This document shows positions 52,859-62,323 of a stretch of DNA of 64,000 bases, one piece after another (the first letter of the stretch is position 1; each line of letters begins with the position of its first letter). Both the position numbers and the translations under genes were made by a program. The DNA comes from Candidatus Thiodiazotropha endolucinida (lineage in GTDB: Bacteria; Pseudomonadota; Gammaproteobacteria; Chromatiales; Chromatiaceae): assembly GCF_001715975.1 (NCBI RefSeq), contig NZ_MARB01000003.1, positions 62,001 through 126,000 on the forward strand, written 5' to 3'. The notes under the pieces are model-generated. The model searched no databases and was not told the origin of the DNA. It saw only the letters and a program-made list of their open reading frames with translations.

Positions 52859-53263
52859 CTAATCACAGCCATCCTCGGCCTCCCCCTCGTTCTGCTCTGC
52901 TATCTCTGTCGCCAGTTCCAGCCATTTGATAGCCTCCTTCTCATCGATGTCGACGCCCTTGCCCGACAGATAGATCTGTCCCAGCTCATTGGCCGCCCTG
53001 TAAGAGCCGTTGTTTGCCGCCTCTTTCAACCATGTGATGCCTTGATCCGTATTCTGTTCCACCCCTTTACCTAAGAGATAGAGCATACCCAGTTGATACT
53101 GGGACTGCATATGATCCCTTTTCGCTAAACGTTTGAAGCTTCTATAGGCCTCCTGGTATTCGCCATCGGTCATGGCATCCATGGCGTCTTCGAAGTCGGC
53201 CGCCAGCAGATCTCCAAACACCAATAAAAGTAAGGTTAAGATGAGCCCTGATTGAAATTTCAT
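52859..53263 (-). CDS. Sel1-repeat periplasmic protein
   Basis: A protein of about 134 residues from ATG 53263, with a signal peptide ending near LLAADF. Two to three Sel1 repeats are evident: SQYQLGMLYLLGKGVEQNTDQGITWLKEAA and YRAANELGQIYLSGKGVDIDEKEAIKWLELA. Such repeats are protein-binding scaffolds. It lies 15 bases upstream of the exeA-like gene on the same strand, so it may belong to the secretion unit. Confidence 0.85.
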   Translation of the reverse strand: MKFQSGLILTLLLLVFGDLLAADFEDAMDAMTDGEYQEAYRSFKRLAKRDHMQSQYQLGMLYLLGKGVEQNTDQGITWLKEAANNGSYRAANELGQIYLSGKGVDIDEKEAIKWLELATEIAEQNEGEAEDGCD

Positions 53264-53432
53264 AATGCTTGATTGCTCCTTGATCAGGCTATTCTGACAC
53301 AGCAGGGCATGAAATCCACACATGTAACGCAGTTTAAACTTTTCGCTCTGTTATCGATCTGATTGTTGATAGGTGCGATCATGCTGCACACTCATCAACC
53401 CAGTGTTAATTTAGTAAATTCAGGAAACCGAT

Positions 53433-54329
53433 ATGCAACGATTTTTTATTCTGTTACTGCTGTTGTTTCCGGGGATTCTGACAGCAGCTGTAGCGCCCCT
53501 GATCGGCCCGTCATGGCTGCATGACAATAGAGATAACCCAGACCTGGTTTTGCTCGATCTGCAGGATAACCAGAACTACCTGCGTTTTCACATCCCCGGA
53601 TCGATCAATACAAATTATGCCCAGTGGCGGGTGGAAAAAAAGGGTGAACTGAAGAACATGCCGCCGGTGCCGGTACTTGAAAAGCTGATCGGTTCGCTGG
53701 GCATAGACAACAACAGCCATGTGGTCCTGATCTCCCTGGGTGCCAGTGCCGGGGACATGGCCACAGCCGCAAGAGTTTACTGGACCTTCAAGGTGCTCGG
53801 TCACGACCGTGTCTCGATCCTCGATGGTGGATTGGTCGGCTATGCGGAGAAACGCATCTATCCCCTGGAAAAGGGAAACAACCAACGAAGACCCACAAAA
53901 TTCACCGCCAAATACCGCAAACAGATGAACCCCACAGCCAAAGAGGTCGAATTGGCGCTCAATAACGGTAGCCAGATCGTGGATAACCGTACCCGAGCTG
54001 AATATCTCGGCATCTATGGCGGTGGTGGCAAGGAGCGTGCAGGCCGACTGCCCCAGGCACTCCACCTCAACTACGACTGGCTGACAGTGAATGGCAGCGG
54101 CAGACTACACACCGCAGACAATCTGCAACGCATCTATGCCTCGAGCCAGGTTGCGTTGAACAGAGATCAAATCAACTACTGCCATACCGGTAACCGGGCT
54201 GCCCTGGGCTGGTTCGTCTCACATGAAATTCTCGGCAACCGTCAAGCCAGACTCTATGACGGCTCCACCCAGGAGTGGGCTGCCGATCAGTCACTGCCCA
54301 TGGAGCAGCAGGTCAAATTGAGCTATTGA
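53433..54329 (+). CDS. Periplasmic two-domain rhodanese (sulfurtransferase)
   Basis: A 298-residue exported protein: signal peptide to about residue 19, then two rhodanese domains. The N-terminal one is inactive at the loop; the C-terminal one has the catalytic Cys in [16 protein letters not shown] (about residue 250), with the substrate loop CHTGNRA. It should transfer sulfur from thiosulfate or mercaptopyruvate in the periplasm. A free-standing periplasmic copy fits a sulfur-cycling organism, though it is not proof. It is divergent from the Sel1 gene and precedes the DUF255 protein. Confidence 0.9.
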   Translation: MQRFFILLLLLFPGILTAAVAPLIGPSWLHDNRDNPDLVLLDLQDNQNYLRFHIPGSINTNYAQWRVEKKGELKNMPPVPVLEKLIGSLGIDNNSHVVLISLGASAGDMATAARVYWTFKVLGHDRVSILDGGLVGYAEKRIYPLEKGNNQRRPTKFTAKYRKQMNPTAKEVELALNNGSQIVDNRTRAEYLGIYGGGGKERAGRLPQALHLNYDWLTVNGSGRLHTADNLQRIYASSQVALNRDQINYCHTGNRAALGWFVSHEILGNRQARLYDGSTQEWAADQSLPMEQQVKLSY

Positions 54330-54444
54330 CCGATCAAAGCGCCGAAGATGCCACACAAGCACGCCAATGCCGCAGGGGATGGCACAGCGCATATACCCTG
54401 CAGCAGCCCGGCGGATAGCGTTCAAGACAAGGAGTAGCGACTTA

Positions 54445-56838
54445 ATGTCTATCAGGACAACCATTATCCTGTTCGGCCTGGTGCTTGGCCTGAGCTCCCC
54501 TGTCCACTGTCAAACCTACCGAGTCGAGAGGCCACCGCAAATGGAGCAGAAACTCAAAGCAGCCTATCTCAGTAAAGGCATCTCATATCGTCCGCGCACA
54601 GAGCACTTCAACGAGGACGGTTCACCGCGATACATCAATCGCCTGATCCTCGAAGACTCCCCCTATCTGCTACAGCACGCCCACAATCCCGTGGATTGGT
54701 ATCCCTGGTCGGAAGAGGCCTTTGCACGAGCAAAACGGGAGAATAAGCCGGTCTTTCTCTCCATCGGCTACTCCCCCTGCCACTGGTGCCATGTGATGGA
54801 GAAAGAGAGCTTCGAAGATCCCGCCATTGCCGCCCTCCTGAATGAGCATTTCATCCCGATCAAGGTCGACAGGGAGAGCCACCCTGATGTGGATCAGGTC
54901 TATATGACTGCGGTGATGTTGCTGACCGGTCATGGCGGCTGGCCGATGTCGAGTTTCCTCACTCCCCAGGGCAAGCCCTTCTATGGCGGCACCTACTATA
55001 CCCCGCAACAGTTCACTTCACTGCTGCAGCAGATATCGCGTCTTTGGCGGGAGCGCCAAAAGGATGTGGAAAAACAAGCCGAACAGGTGGCATCGGCGGT
55101 TGAGGCAAGCAACAGCCTCGCGGGAGAGGCCAAGGCGCTGGACCGCTCTGTCATCGGCAGTGCGGTGGATAGCATGCACCGCACATTCGACGAAATCCAG
55201 GGTGGATTCGGTCAGGCCCCTAAATTTCCGCGTGAACCCTGGCTCTACCTACTCCTCGACCAGGCGGAGAGAAGCGATCACAGGCAAGCGTTGCAGATGC
55301 TTGAAACAACCCTTGACCACATGGCCCGTGGCGGTATCTATGACCAGGTAGGGGGCGGCTTTCACCGCTACTCCACCGACTATGAGTGGTTGGTCCCCCA
55401 CTTCGAGAAGATGCTCTATAACCAGGCCCATCTAAGCCGTATCTATCTCTCGGCATGGCGTCTGACTGGACGGGAACAGTTCCGCAGAGTGGCCACCCGG
55501 ACCCTGGATTATATATTGCGGGAGATGACGCTTCCCGAAGGGGGTTTCTACTCAGCCACCGATGCCGACAGCGAGGGTGAAGAGGGCCTCTTCTTCGTCT
55601 GGACCATGGAGCAGATATCGGCAGCCCTGGCGCCACAGGATGCTGAGCTGGCCAACAGCCTGTACGGAGTGACGTCCCGGGGTAATTTTGAAGGGCGGAA
55701 CATCCTCCACCTCAACCAGGATCTGGAGGAGTATGCCGAAGAGCACAATCTCGCCATCGCATCCCTCAGAACACAGCTCGATCGCATAAACAAAAAACTG
55801 CTGGAAGTTCGAAACCGACGCTCTCCTCCCTTGCGTGACGATAAGATCGTTACCGCCTGGAACGGCATGATGATCACCGCATTCGCCCAGGCCGCGCAAA
55901 TCCTGGAAAATCCCGAGTACCGCAAGGCGGCCATCAAGGCAGCGGAGTTTATCTGGCAACACAACCGACGAGGCAAGGGCATGTTGTGGCGGGTTCATCT
56001 CGATGGCGAGTCCTCAATACCCGCCACACAAGAGGATTACGCCTATCTGGCCGAAGCGCTACTCTACCTCTACGACCTGACGGCAGAAGCCAAATGGCTG
56101 CAGCGGGCCGAGGAGTTGGCCCAGGCATTGACTGATCGTTTTTTTGATGCCGACGAAGGTGGCTTCTTTATGAATGAGGCTCAGAGTGGTATTACCGCCA
56201 TGGGTCGTCCCAAGGATGAGGGCTCGGACAATGCCATGCCTTCCGGCAGCTCCGTGGCGATCCACGTCCTGCAACGCCTCTGGCAGCGTACCGGCAAGCT
56301 TGACTATCGCCGTCAGACGGATGCGTTGATCGCCCGCTTCGCCCCTTCAATCGAACGCAATCCAACCAGCTATGGCTATCTCCTGACCGCCACGGCCAGC
56401 CACCTTCATGGGGAGTTGGGGGGACTGGCCTACGCCGCCCAGGGAGGTATCAAAATCGAAGGAGCGGTAGCGTTGAGCTCGAATCAGCTGCTTTTGAGCG
56501 TCGATATCGATATCCCCGATGGCTGGCATATCAACTCCAACCAGCCGATGGCGAAAGACCTGATAGCAACCCGATTGAAGCTGTCGGAGAGGGTACAAGG
56601 ATGGCAGATGGGGCCCGTCACCTATCCTGAAGAGGAGCACCAGGTCCTCGCCTTTCAACAACAACCCCTCTCTGTCTTCAGCGGCAAGGTACGCTTGCAG
56701 GCCCTGGTTTCAACCGAAGAGAGCAGCCCCACCGCACCCTTGATACTCCCATTGGAGATACGTCTGCAAGCCTGTAACGACCAGGTCTGTCTGGCACCGG
56801 AGACGGTCACACTGAGTCTCCCCCGGCCCCGTCCGTGA
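54445..56838 (+). CDS. Thioredoxin-fold DUF255 protein (YyaL/SPATA20 type) with DsbD-like C-terminal domain
   Basis: A protein of about 797 residues from ATG 54445, with AAGGAG 10 bases upstream; the frame is open to 54367. It has a signal peptide, then the thioredoxin-like domain with [19 protein letters not shown] and the redox motif [17 protein letters not shown] long (alpha/alpha) toroid similar to six-hairpin glycosidases follows. The last 115 residues resemble the DsbD N-terminal domain (GWHINSNQP, then [16 protein letters not shown] with a Cys pair). Most family members lack that tail and are cytosolic; the exported, DsbD-tailed form may handle periplasmic thiol exchange near the rhodanese. 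Confidence 0.82.
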   Translation: MSIRTTIILFGLVLGLSSPVHCQTYRVERPPQMEQKLKAAYLSKGISYRPRTEHFNEDGSPRYINRLILEDSPYLLQHAHNPVDWYPWSEEAFARAKRENKPVFLSIGYSPCHWCHVMEKESFEDPAIAALLNEHFIPIKVDRESHPDVDQVYMTAVMLLTGHGGWPMSSFLTPQGKPFYGGTYYTPQQFTSLLQQISRLWRERQKDVEKQAEQVASAVEASNSLAGEAKALDRSVIGSAVDSMHRTFDEIQGGFGQAPKFPREPWLYLLLDQAERSDHRQALQMLETTLDHMARGGIYDQVGGGFHRYSTDYEWLVPHFEKMLYNQAHLSRIYLSAWRLTGREQFRRVATRTLDYILREMTLPEGGFYSATDADSEGEEGLFFVWTMEQISAALAPQDAELANSLYGVTSRGNFEGRNILHLNQDLEEYAEEHNLAIASLRTQLDRINKKLLEVRNRRSPPLRDDKIVTAWNGMMITAFAQAAQILENPEYRKAAIKAAEFIWQHNRRGKGMLWRVHLDGESSIPATQEDYAYLAEALLYLYDLTAEAKWLQRAEELAQALTDRFFDADEGGFFMNEAQSGITAMGRPKDEGSDNAMPSGSSVAIHVLQRLWQRTGKLDYRRQTDALIARFAPSIERNPTSYGYLLTATASHLHGELGGLAYAAQGGIKIEGAVALSSNQLLLSVDIDIPDGWHINSNQPMAKDLIATRLKLSERVQGWQMGPVTYPEEEHQVLAFQQQPLSVFSGKVRLQALVSTEESSPTAPLILPLEIRLQACNDQVCLAPETVTLSLPRPRP

Positions 56839-56877
56839 TCGACAGGGGTCAAGACACAAGACATGGCCGAGACCGAA

Positions 56878-58077
56878 TCAGTCCGCCGCGCCGAACAGGC
56901 GCTGACACTCCTGGTTCGAGCGGATCAGGCTATCCTCGATGGAGACCCCGGAAAACCAGTTTCCGGTCAACGCCAGAGAACCACCCTGCAGAGCGTTGTC
57001 GATCCAGGAAATCCGCTCATGGTGACCCAAGCGCAATGCAGGTAAACGATTGCTGCAACTGACATGTGACTCGATGGCCTCCATGCCTACGCCCAAAACC
57101 TCACTGATCCTGGCCATACGGCTGGCCTCATCCCGCCCGTTTGGCCGGAAGTGGAAGGTAAAGGCCCGGTAGGTTTCATCTGGCACAGGATCTCTCGAAA
57201 CCACAGAGTAGAAATCATCATCGACACCGATGATGCCGGCCAGCGGCGGCAATCTGACCCGATCCGCTCTCACAAGCACGGCATGGCTTTCGATTGAGGC
57301 CATTTCGATCTCCTGCAGACGCGCAGCCAGATCCGGCATAGACTCCAGCAAAATTTTTGCCGCCACATCAGGCGCCACCGCCAGGGCAATATGCTTAGCC
57401 TGAATTGCGCCATTCCGGGTTACTGCCTGGTAGTGGTTATCGCCCTTTTCCAGCCTGATGACAGGGGTATCCGGGCGTATCTCAAGCGCGGATGCGATAC
57501 CACCTATAAAAAATTGCAGTCCCTCAGGTCCGGTGTAGCTGCGGACAATCTCTTTACGGCGAGGTTTCTTGCGAAACAGGGCATCTGCGGGAAAATCGGC
57601 GGCTGGCTGGCAGACAACCGCATCCAATGCGGGACCCAGCACCTGCTTAAAGTTACGCTGTCCCATGATATGGCCAAAATAGTCTGCAACGGTGCGTTCT
57701 GCCTTTTTGCTCATCCACAGGCGCGGCAAGGCCCCGAGAAGCTCCAGGTAGTTCAATCTGGATGGAATGGAGGTCAGCCGGTCACCGGTCTGGAGCCAGT
57801 AGCGTAATTTCCGTTTCGGCTGCAGGTCGCCAAGTTGCCCACTCTCTTCAAGCAGTTGCAATAGATTCCCATAGCTGTTGTAGCAGGTATGTCCGCCCAG
57901 CTCCGCCCAGAACCTGCCCTCGTCAGTCTCAAACCTGTGGCTGTTGATGGCGCCACCGATGTGGCTGCCCGCCTCGAGAATCAGTGGTTCGATACCCTGA
58001 CGTTTGGCCATCCGCGCCATGCCCAGGCCGCTGATGCCCGCGCCCACCACCAATAGGTCAACAACTCCATTGCTCAT
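56878..58077 (-). CDS. FAD-dependent oxidoreductase, protoporphyrinogen-oxidase-like
   Basis: A 399-residue protein. The FAD dinucleotide loop is VVGAGISGLGMARMAKRQG (about 10-28), followed by EAGSHIGGAINSHRFETDEGRFWAELGGHT. The C-terminal SLALTGNWFSGVSIEDSLIRSN completes the family fold. It resembles HemY/PPOX-type amine-oxidase-like flavoproteins but the substrate is not clear; hemL lies 3 kb away. It is separated from the DUF255 gene by about 40 bases (convergent) and from the IscA-like gene by a terminator. Confidence 0.8.
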   Translation of the reverse strand: MSNGVVDLLVVGAGISGLGMARMAKRQGIEPLILEAGSHIGGAINSHRFETDEGRFWAELGGHTCYNSYGNLLQLLEESGQLGDLQPKRKLRYWLQTGDRLTSIPSRLNYLELLGALPRLWMSKKAERTVADYFGHIMGQRNFKQVLGPALDAVVCQPAADFPADALFRKKPRRKEIVRSYTGPEGLQFFIGGIASALEIRPDTPVIRLEKGDNHYQAVTRNGAIQAKHIALAVAPDVAAKILLESMPDLAARLQEIEMASIESHAVLVRADRVRLPPLAGIIGVDDDFYSVVSRDPVPDETYRAFTFHFRPNGRDEASRMARISEVLGVGMEAIESHVSCSNRLPALRLGHHERISWIDNALQGGSLALTGNWFSGVSIEDSLIRSNQECQRLFGAAD

Positions 58078-58106
58078 CGCACAACCCTAATCACCTATCA
58101 AAGAAA

Positions 58107-58134
58107 AACCGTGCCAGGATCCCTGGACACGGTT
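58107..58134 (-). terminator. Terminator after the IscA-like gene
   Basis: Read on the minus strand: AACCGTGTCCAGG, a short loop and CCTGGCACGG, then TTTTT. Arms of about 12 bases contain one mismatch. It separates the IscA-like gene from the FAD-oxidoreductase gene. Confidence 0.8.
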
Positions 58135-58215
58135 TCATCACAACATGCACTGTCCGATTCACGGGGGATCCGTGTGCCCAAACGCACGTCTCCCGCAGTA
58201 TGATCGGTGAGATTT

Positions 58216-58584
58216 CTAGCCGCAGCCACCGCCTGAAGAGGAACCACAGGTGCCGCAACCACCCCCCACGGGCTGTAGATTGTTAAACACAAAACTGGCA
58301 TTGCCATCGCCCTGATCGATGAAATCGATCTCGACGCCGCGCAGGTATTGCAAAGTGCCATCATCGACGATCACCTTGAAACCGTCACACTGGAGTATGC
58401 CGTCATTTTCATTGATCGCATCACTGAAGGTCATTCCGAAACTGATACCGCTGCAACCACCAGGGGTTGCGAATACCCGCACGCCCTCGATATTGTCATC
58501 GACCTGCTGAAACAGTTCGCCCATTTTTGTCTGTGCAGTGCTGGTCAGGGTTAAGTCGCTTTCGCTTAGGGCATTTAAATTCAT
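58216..58584 (-). CDS. IscA/ErpA-like iron-sulfur carrier with Gly/Cys-rich tail
   Basis: A protein of about 122 residues from ATG 58584 (AGGAG eight bases upstream). The A-type carrier fold is seen as LTLTSTAQTKMGELF, RVFATPGGCSGISFGM (first conserved Cys) and GVEIDFIDQ. The C-terminus is GGGCGTCGSSSGGGCG, with the family Cys pair (CGTC) plus one extra Cys near the end. Carriers of this type hold an Fe-S cluster for delivery to apo-enzymes. No isc or suf genes are near. The Ser/Gly tail is longer than usual. Confidence 0.85.
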   Translation of the reverse strand: MNLNALSESDLTLTSTAQTKMGELFQQVDDNIEGVRVFATPGGCSGISFGMTFSDAINENDGILQCDGFKVIVDDGTLQYLRGVEIDFIDQGDGNASFVFNNLQPVGGGCGTCGSSSGGGCG

Positions 58585-58724
58585 GCCGTGTCTCCTAAAA
58601 TTCAAGATGGTCGTATAGGCGCAATATTACCAAGAAATGGCATCGCCATGCCAATTAACATAGAAAAAAAGTTGGTTTTTATGGATGTTTGGCGGCCAAT
58701 AACAGAAATGATGCTGTAGTATGC

Positions 58725-59201
58725 TCAGGTTGCCAACTGGTTTCGGGCATTCAGATCGTATAAATGGCGCTCGGCATCAAGCAGATGCTGTCCCCAATGC
58801 AGGTGGAATCCCAAGTGCCAGCCCTCTACAGCCCTCTGTGGATGCCCATCAAGCATATTGAGTCCGCTTTTAAGCTCACAGTAGATATCCGTCAGGTCAT
58901 CCGCCAGGCTGCCGCTCATGCTCTGACCGTCGCCGGCCACATCATACTCCATCCAATAACTGTCGCGTTCACCCAACAACTGCCGCAGATAGGTATAAAG
59001 CTCAAATCTGGCATCCAGGTCTGCCGCTGTGTAGTGACAATTTCGCGGGGTCGGGAGATTGAGTGCCGCTACAGCCGCATGCAGACGTGGCAGCAGGCCT
59101 GCTACCTCTTGCAACCACTGGGTGTTGCCTTCCTGCAGACTCTCTACCAGTTCACAATAGTTGCGTGCCAGTGCTTGAAGTTCTTCTATTTGTGGACTCA
59201 T
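58725..59201 (-). CDS. DUF5063-type hypothetical protein
   Basis: A 158-residue soluble helical protein. The C-terminal GWHLGFHLHWGQHLLDAERHLYDL (about 127-150) and the middle SLADDLTDIYCELKSGL fit the pattern of DUF5063-like proteins, as far as I can judge by eye. Function unknown. There is no signal peptide. It is divergent from thiD. Confidence 0.6.
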   Translation of the reverse strand: MSPQIEELQALARNYCELVESLQEGNTQWLQEVAGLLPRLHAAVAALNLPTPRNCHYTAADLDARFELYTYLRQLLGERDSYWMEYDVAGDGQSMSGSLADDLTDIYCELKSGLNMLDGHPQRAVEGWHLGFHLHWGQHLLDAERHLYDLNARNQLAT

Positions 59202-59508
59202 CTCTCATTCCCTCACAGTCTGACTCGACCAGTGCCTGCAAGCTGTATCCTGTAGCCAGCGACCTGCCGATAACCGAATGACTGCTTAATACTACTGTTT
59301 CAATTGCTTCACACACCCTGAGTCTAGCAGTGATAGCGCTCAATCCTAGGAAAAACCCTTAATCCATCCACCCGTTTCAATTGAAAAAATATATCTCTCA
59401 AATGGTGGGGCGGCATAGGATATCGTTTTTTTGGGCCACCACAACCCCACAGATAAGGCTATCCATAAGAAAAACCACACAGATATTAAAAAAGGATACA
59501 ATTCAGTC
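59202..59508. other. Intergenic region upstream of thiD
   Basis: About 305 bases between divergent genes. I looked for a TPP riboswitch (CTGAGA and ACCTGATCTGGATAATGCCAG cores) ahead of thiD and did not find one. A possible weak hairpin (TGGTGG and CCACCA around 59403-59440) is present. Confidence 0.5.
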
Positions 59509-60333
59509 ATGCATCTTAAATCACCCCATTTACCTGTGGTTTTAGCCATTGGCGGGCATGATCCCGGGGGGGGTGCCGGAATCCAGGCCGATATCGAGTC
59601 CATCGGGGCGAATGGCTGCCATGCCGCTACCGCCCTCACCTGCGTGACCGTACAGGACAGCTGTAACGTCAGTCAGTTGGTTCCTATTCCCCCCGCAACA
59701 CTGGCGGATCAAATCAGTGCGACCCTCTCAGACTGCCAGGTAGCCATCATCAAGATCGGTCTGCTCGGCAGCCTGTCCGCAGCTGAGGCGATTGTTGAGA
59801 TCCTACACAGGCATCCAACCATCCCTGTGGTGTTCGATCCGGTCCTGAGGGCGGGTGGTGGCGGTGAACTCGCCAATATGAGATTGATTGATTATATTCG
59901 GCAGACGCTGATCCCACTGTGCCGTCTGATCACACCCAACATACCCGAGGCCGTGAAATTGACCGATATGAATGGATTGTCCGCCCCGGATACCGTGGGC
60001 CGTCAACTGCTCGGCCTCGGTGCAGAAGCGGTATTGATAACCGGTACCCACGAACCGGACGAGAGAAGGGAGATCACCCACTATCTCTACCAGACCGGCG
60101 CCTCCCCAATCCACACATCCTGCAGGCGGCTGGCCGGCGTGTTTCACGGCTCCGGTTGTACCCTGGCATCCGCCATCGCGGCCAGAATGGCCGCGGGTGA
60201 AGCACTGCAGGTCGCGGTAGCGCAGGGGCTCGAATACAGCTGGTCGGCATTGACCCATGGATTCAAGACGGGAAAATGCCAATCCATCCCTGGACGACTC
60301 TACAGAATTTTACGACACCATGACGAGAGATAA
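59509..60333 (+). CDS. thiD: Hydroxymethylpyrimidine/phosphomethylpyrimidine kinase (ThiD)
   Basis: A protein of about 274 residues from ATG 59509, with AAAGGA upstream; the frame is open to 59431. Motifs are LAIGGHDPGGGAGIQADIESI, VVFDPVLRAGGGG and the C-terminal HGSGCTLASAIAARMAAG, the ATP-binding region. It phosphorylates HMP twice for thiamine synthesis. It overlaps thiE by 14 bases. Confidence 0.95.
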   Translation: MHLKSPHLPVVLAIGGHDPGGGAGIQADIESIGANGCHAATALTCVTVQDSCNVSQLVPIPPATLADQISATLSDCQVAIIKIGLLGSLSAAEAIVEILHRHPTIPVVFDPVLRAGGGGELANMRLIDYIRQTLIPLCRLITPNIPEAVKLTDMNGLSAPDTVGRQLLGLGAEAVLITGTHEPDERREITHYLYQTGASPIHTSCRRLAGVFHGSGCTLASAIAARMAAGEALQVAVAQGLEYSWSALTHGFKTGKCQSIPGRLYRILRHHDER

Positions 60334-60973
60334 GCGATCCGGCTTACGGGGTCTTTACGCCATAACCGATGCGCAACTCAGTCCCCAGCGTCACCTTCTG
60401 CAACACGTGGAACAGGCGCTGCTTGGTGGCGCCGCTATCATTCAATATCGGGATAAAACAGACAACGCCTCCCGGCGCCTCACCGATGCCACGGCCTTAC
60501 AGCGCCTATGCAGCGTTCATGCCGCACGCCTGATCATCAATGATGATATCGAGCTGGCTAAACGGGTTGGAGCGGACGGTGTTCACCTGGGAGCTGAAGA
60601 TGATGCACCCGGGTACGCTCGCAGGATATTGGGTGAAGATGCAATTATAGGCGTCTCCTGCTACGACCGAATCGATCTCGCCCACAGAGCGGTCGCTTCC
60701 GGGGCCGATTATATTGCTTTCGGACGTTTTTTCCCCTCGCGTGTAAAACCCGATGCAGTGCAGGCTCATCCGGAGCTGTTAACGATCGCCAAAAACAAAT
60801 TCAAACTCCCCCTGGTTGCCATCGGTGGGATAACGCCGGAGAATGGCGCCCCATTGATCCGTGCAGGGGCAGACATGCTGGCTGTCATACACGGGGTGTT
60901 CGGACAGACGGATATTCAAGCCGCCTGCCGTCGACTGACAAGACTATTCGAGCCGGAGGAGGATTCACGATGA
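60320..60973 (+). CDS. thiE: Thiamine-phosphate synthase (ThiE)
   Basis: A protein of about 217 residues from ATG 60320: [68 protein letters not shown] and [25 protein letters not shown]. All are ThiE/TenI signatures. It joins HMP-PP and thiazole phosphate. It overlaps thiD upstream and hemL by 4 bases (ATGA). Confidence 0.95.
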   Translation: MTRDKRSGLRGLYAITDAQLSPQRHLLQHVEQALLGGAAIIQYRDKTDNASRRLTDATALQRLCSVHAARLIINDDIELAKRVGADGVHLGAEDDAPGYARRILGEDAIIGVSCYDRIDLAHRAVASGADYIAFGRFFPSRVKPDAVQAHPELLTIAKNKFKLPLVAIGGITPENGAPLIRAGADMLAVIHGVFGQTDIQAACRRLTRLFEPEEDSR

Positions 60974-62253
60974 GCCGTTCCCATGACCTTTTTACCCAGG
61001 CACAGAAACATATTCCGGGAGGTGTCAATTCACCGGTCCGGGCCTTCCATGGGGTAGGCGGCGAGCCGGTTTTTGTCGACTGTGCCGCAGGGCCGTATAT
61101 CTATGATCCGGATGGCAATCGATATATCGACTATGTCGGCTCCTGGGGGCCAATGATCCTCGGCCATTCACATCACGATGTTATCGAGGCCGTGGCCTCG
61201 GTGATCAATAAAGGCCTCAGCTTCGGCGCCCCCACCGAGCTTGAGAACCAGATGGCGGAGAAGGTTTGTGAACTGGTGCCGAGCATGGATCTGGTCCGCA
61301 TGGTCAGCTCTGGCACAGAGGCCACCATGTCGGCGATCCGTCTGGCCCGAGGTTTTACCGGACGCGACAAGATCATCAAATTCGAAGGCTGTTATCACGG
61401 CCATTCGGACTCACTGCTGGTGAAAGCCGGTTCCGGGATGCTGACATTGGGCGAACCCTCCTCCCCCGGGGTGCCCGCCGCCCTGGCTGAACACACGATC
61501 ACATTGAACTTCAATGACAGCCAACAGGTACGTGATACCTTCAATCGGCTTGGCGACAAAATCGCCTGCATCATAGTTGAACCGGTGGCCGGCAATATGA
61601 ACTGCATCCCTCCTGTTCCCGGCTTTCTGGAAACCCTGCGCGAGGTATGCGACAAGCATGGAACAGTATTGATATTCGATGAAGTGATGACAGGTTTCAG
61701 GGTCGCTCTGGGCGGTGCGCAGGCACACTACGGCATCACTCCCGATTTGACCACCTTGGGCAAGGTGATCGGTGGCGGTATGCCGGTTGGCGCCTTTGGC
61801 GGCAGACACGATATCATGCAAAAGATCGCCCCACTGGGACCGGTCTATCAGGCAGGCACGCTCTCCGGCAATCCAGTCGCCATGAGTGCCGGTCTGAAAA
61901 CCCTTGAACTGATTTCCGAGCCCGGCTTCCATGACCGTCTATCGGCTAAAGTCGAAAAACTGGTCGAAGGCATCATGCGACAGGCGGAGGCAGCCGGCGT
62001 TCCGCTGGCTGAAAATCATGTCGGCGGTATGTTTGGCCTGTTCTTCAGCGACAACGCCTCGGTTAACGATTACGCCGGTGCAACCGCATGCCACCAGGAC
62101 CGCTTCAAAGCCTTTTATCATGCAATGCTGGAACGAGGCATCTATCTGGCGCCATCCGCTTTCGAAGCGGGATTTGTCTCTGATGCCCATAGTGACGAGG
62201 ATATCGAAAACACTATCCGTGCTGCCGGGGAGTCATTCACAACATTGGAATAG
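60970..62253 (+). CDS. hemL: Glutamate-1-semialdehyde 2,1-aminomutase (HemL)
   Basis: A 427-residue PLP enzyme: [84 protein letters not shown] and the PLP-lysine in [17 protein letters not shown] (about 265). It makes 5-aminolevulinate for haem and other tetrapyrroles, in keeping with a cytochrome-rich cell. It is translationally coupled to thiE by an ATGA overlap with GGAGG upstream. Confidence 0.97.
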   Translation: MSRSHDLFTQAQKHIPGGVNSPVRAFHGVGGEPVFVDCAAGPYIYDPDGNRYIDYVGSWGPMILGHSHHDVIEAVASVINKGLSFGAPTELENQMAEKVCELVPSMDLVRMVSSGTEATMSAIRLARGFTGRDKIIKFEGCYHGHSDSLLVKAGSGMLTLGEPSSPGVPAALAEHTITLNFNDSQQVRDTFNRLGDKIACIIVEPVAGNMNCIPPVPGFLETLREVCDKHGTVLIFDEVMTGFRVALGGAQAHYGITPDLTTLGKVIGGGMPVGAFGGRHDIMQKIAPLGPVYQAGTLSGNPVAMSAGLKTLELISEPGFHDRLSAKVEKLVEGIMRQAEAAGVPLAENHVGGMFGLFFSDNASVNDYAGATACHQDRFKAFYHAMLERGIYLAPSAFEAGFVSDAHSDEDIENTIRAAGESFTTLE

Positions 62254-62323
62254 TGTTAGGGCGTAGGAATGCAGGTTCCACACCTGCCGACAGTCATTCA
62301 ATCGTTTGTGCGAGCCGCTATCG

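Noticed and set aside
59202-59508. TPP riboswitch ahead of thiDE-hemL
   Set aside because: The conserved CTGAGA and CTGGATAATGCCAG-like cores are absent; only a weak hairpin is present.
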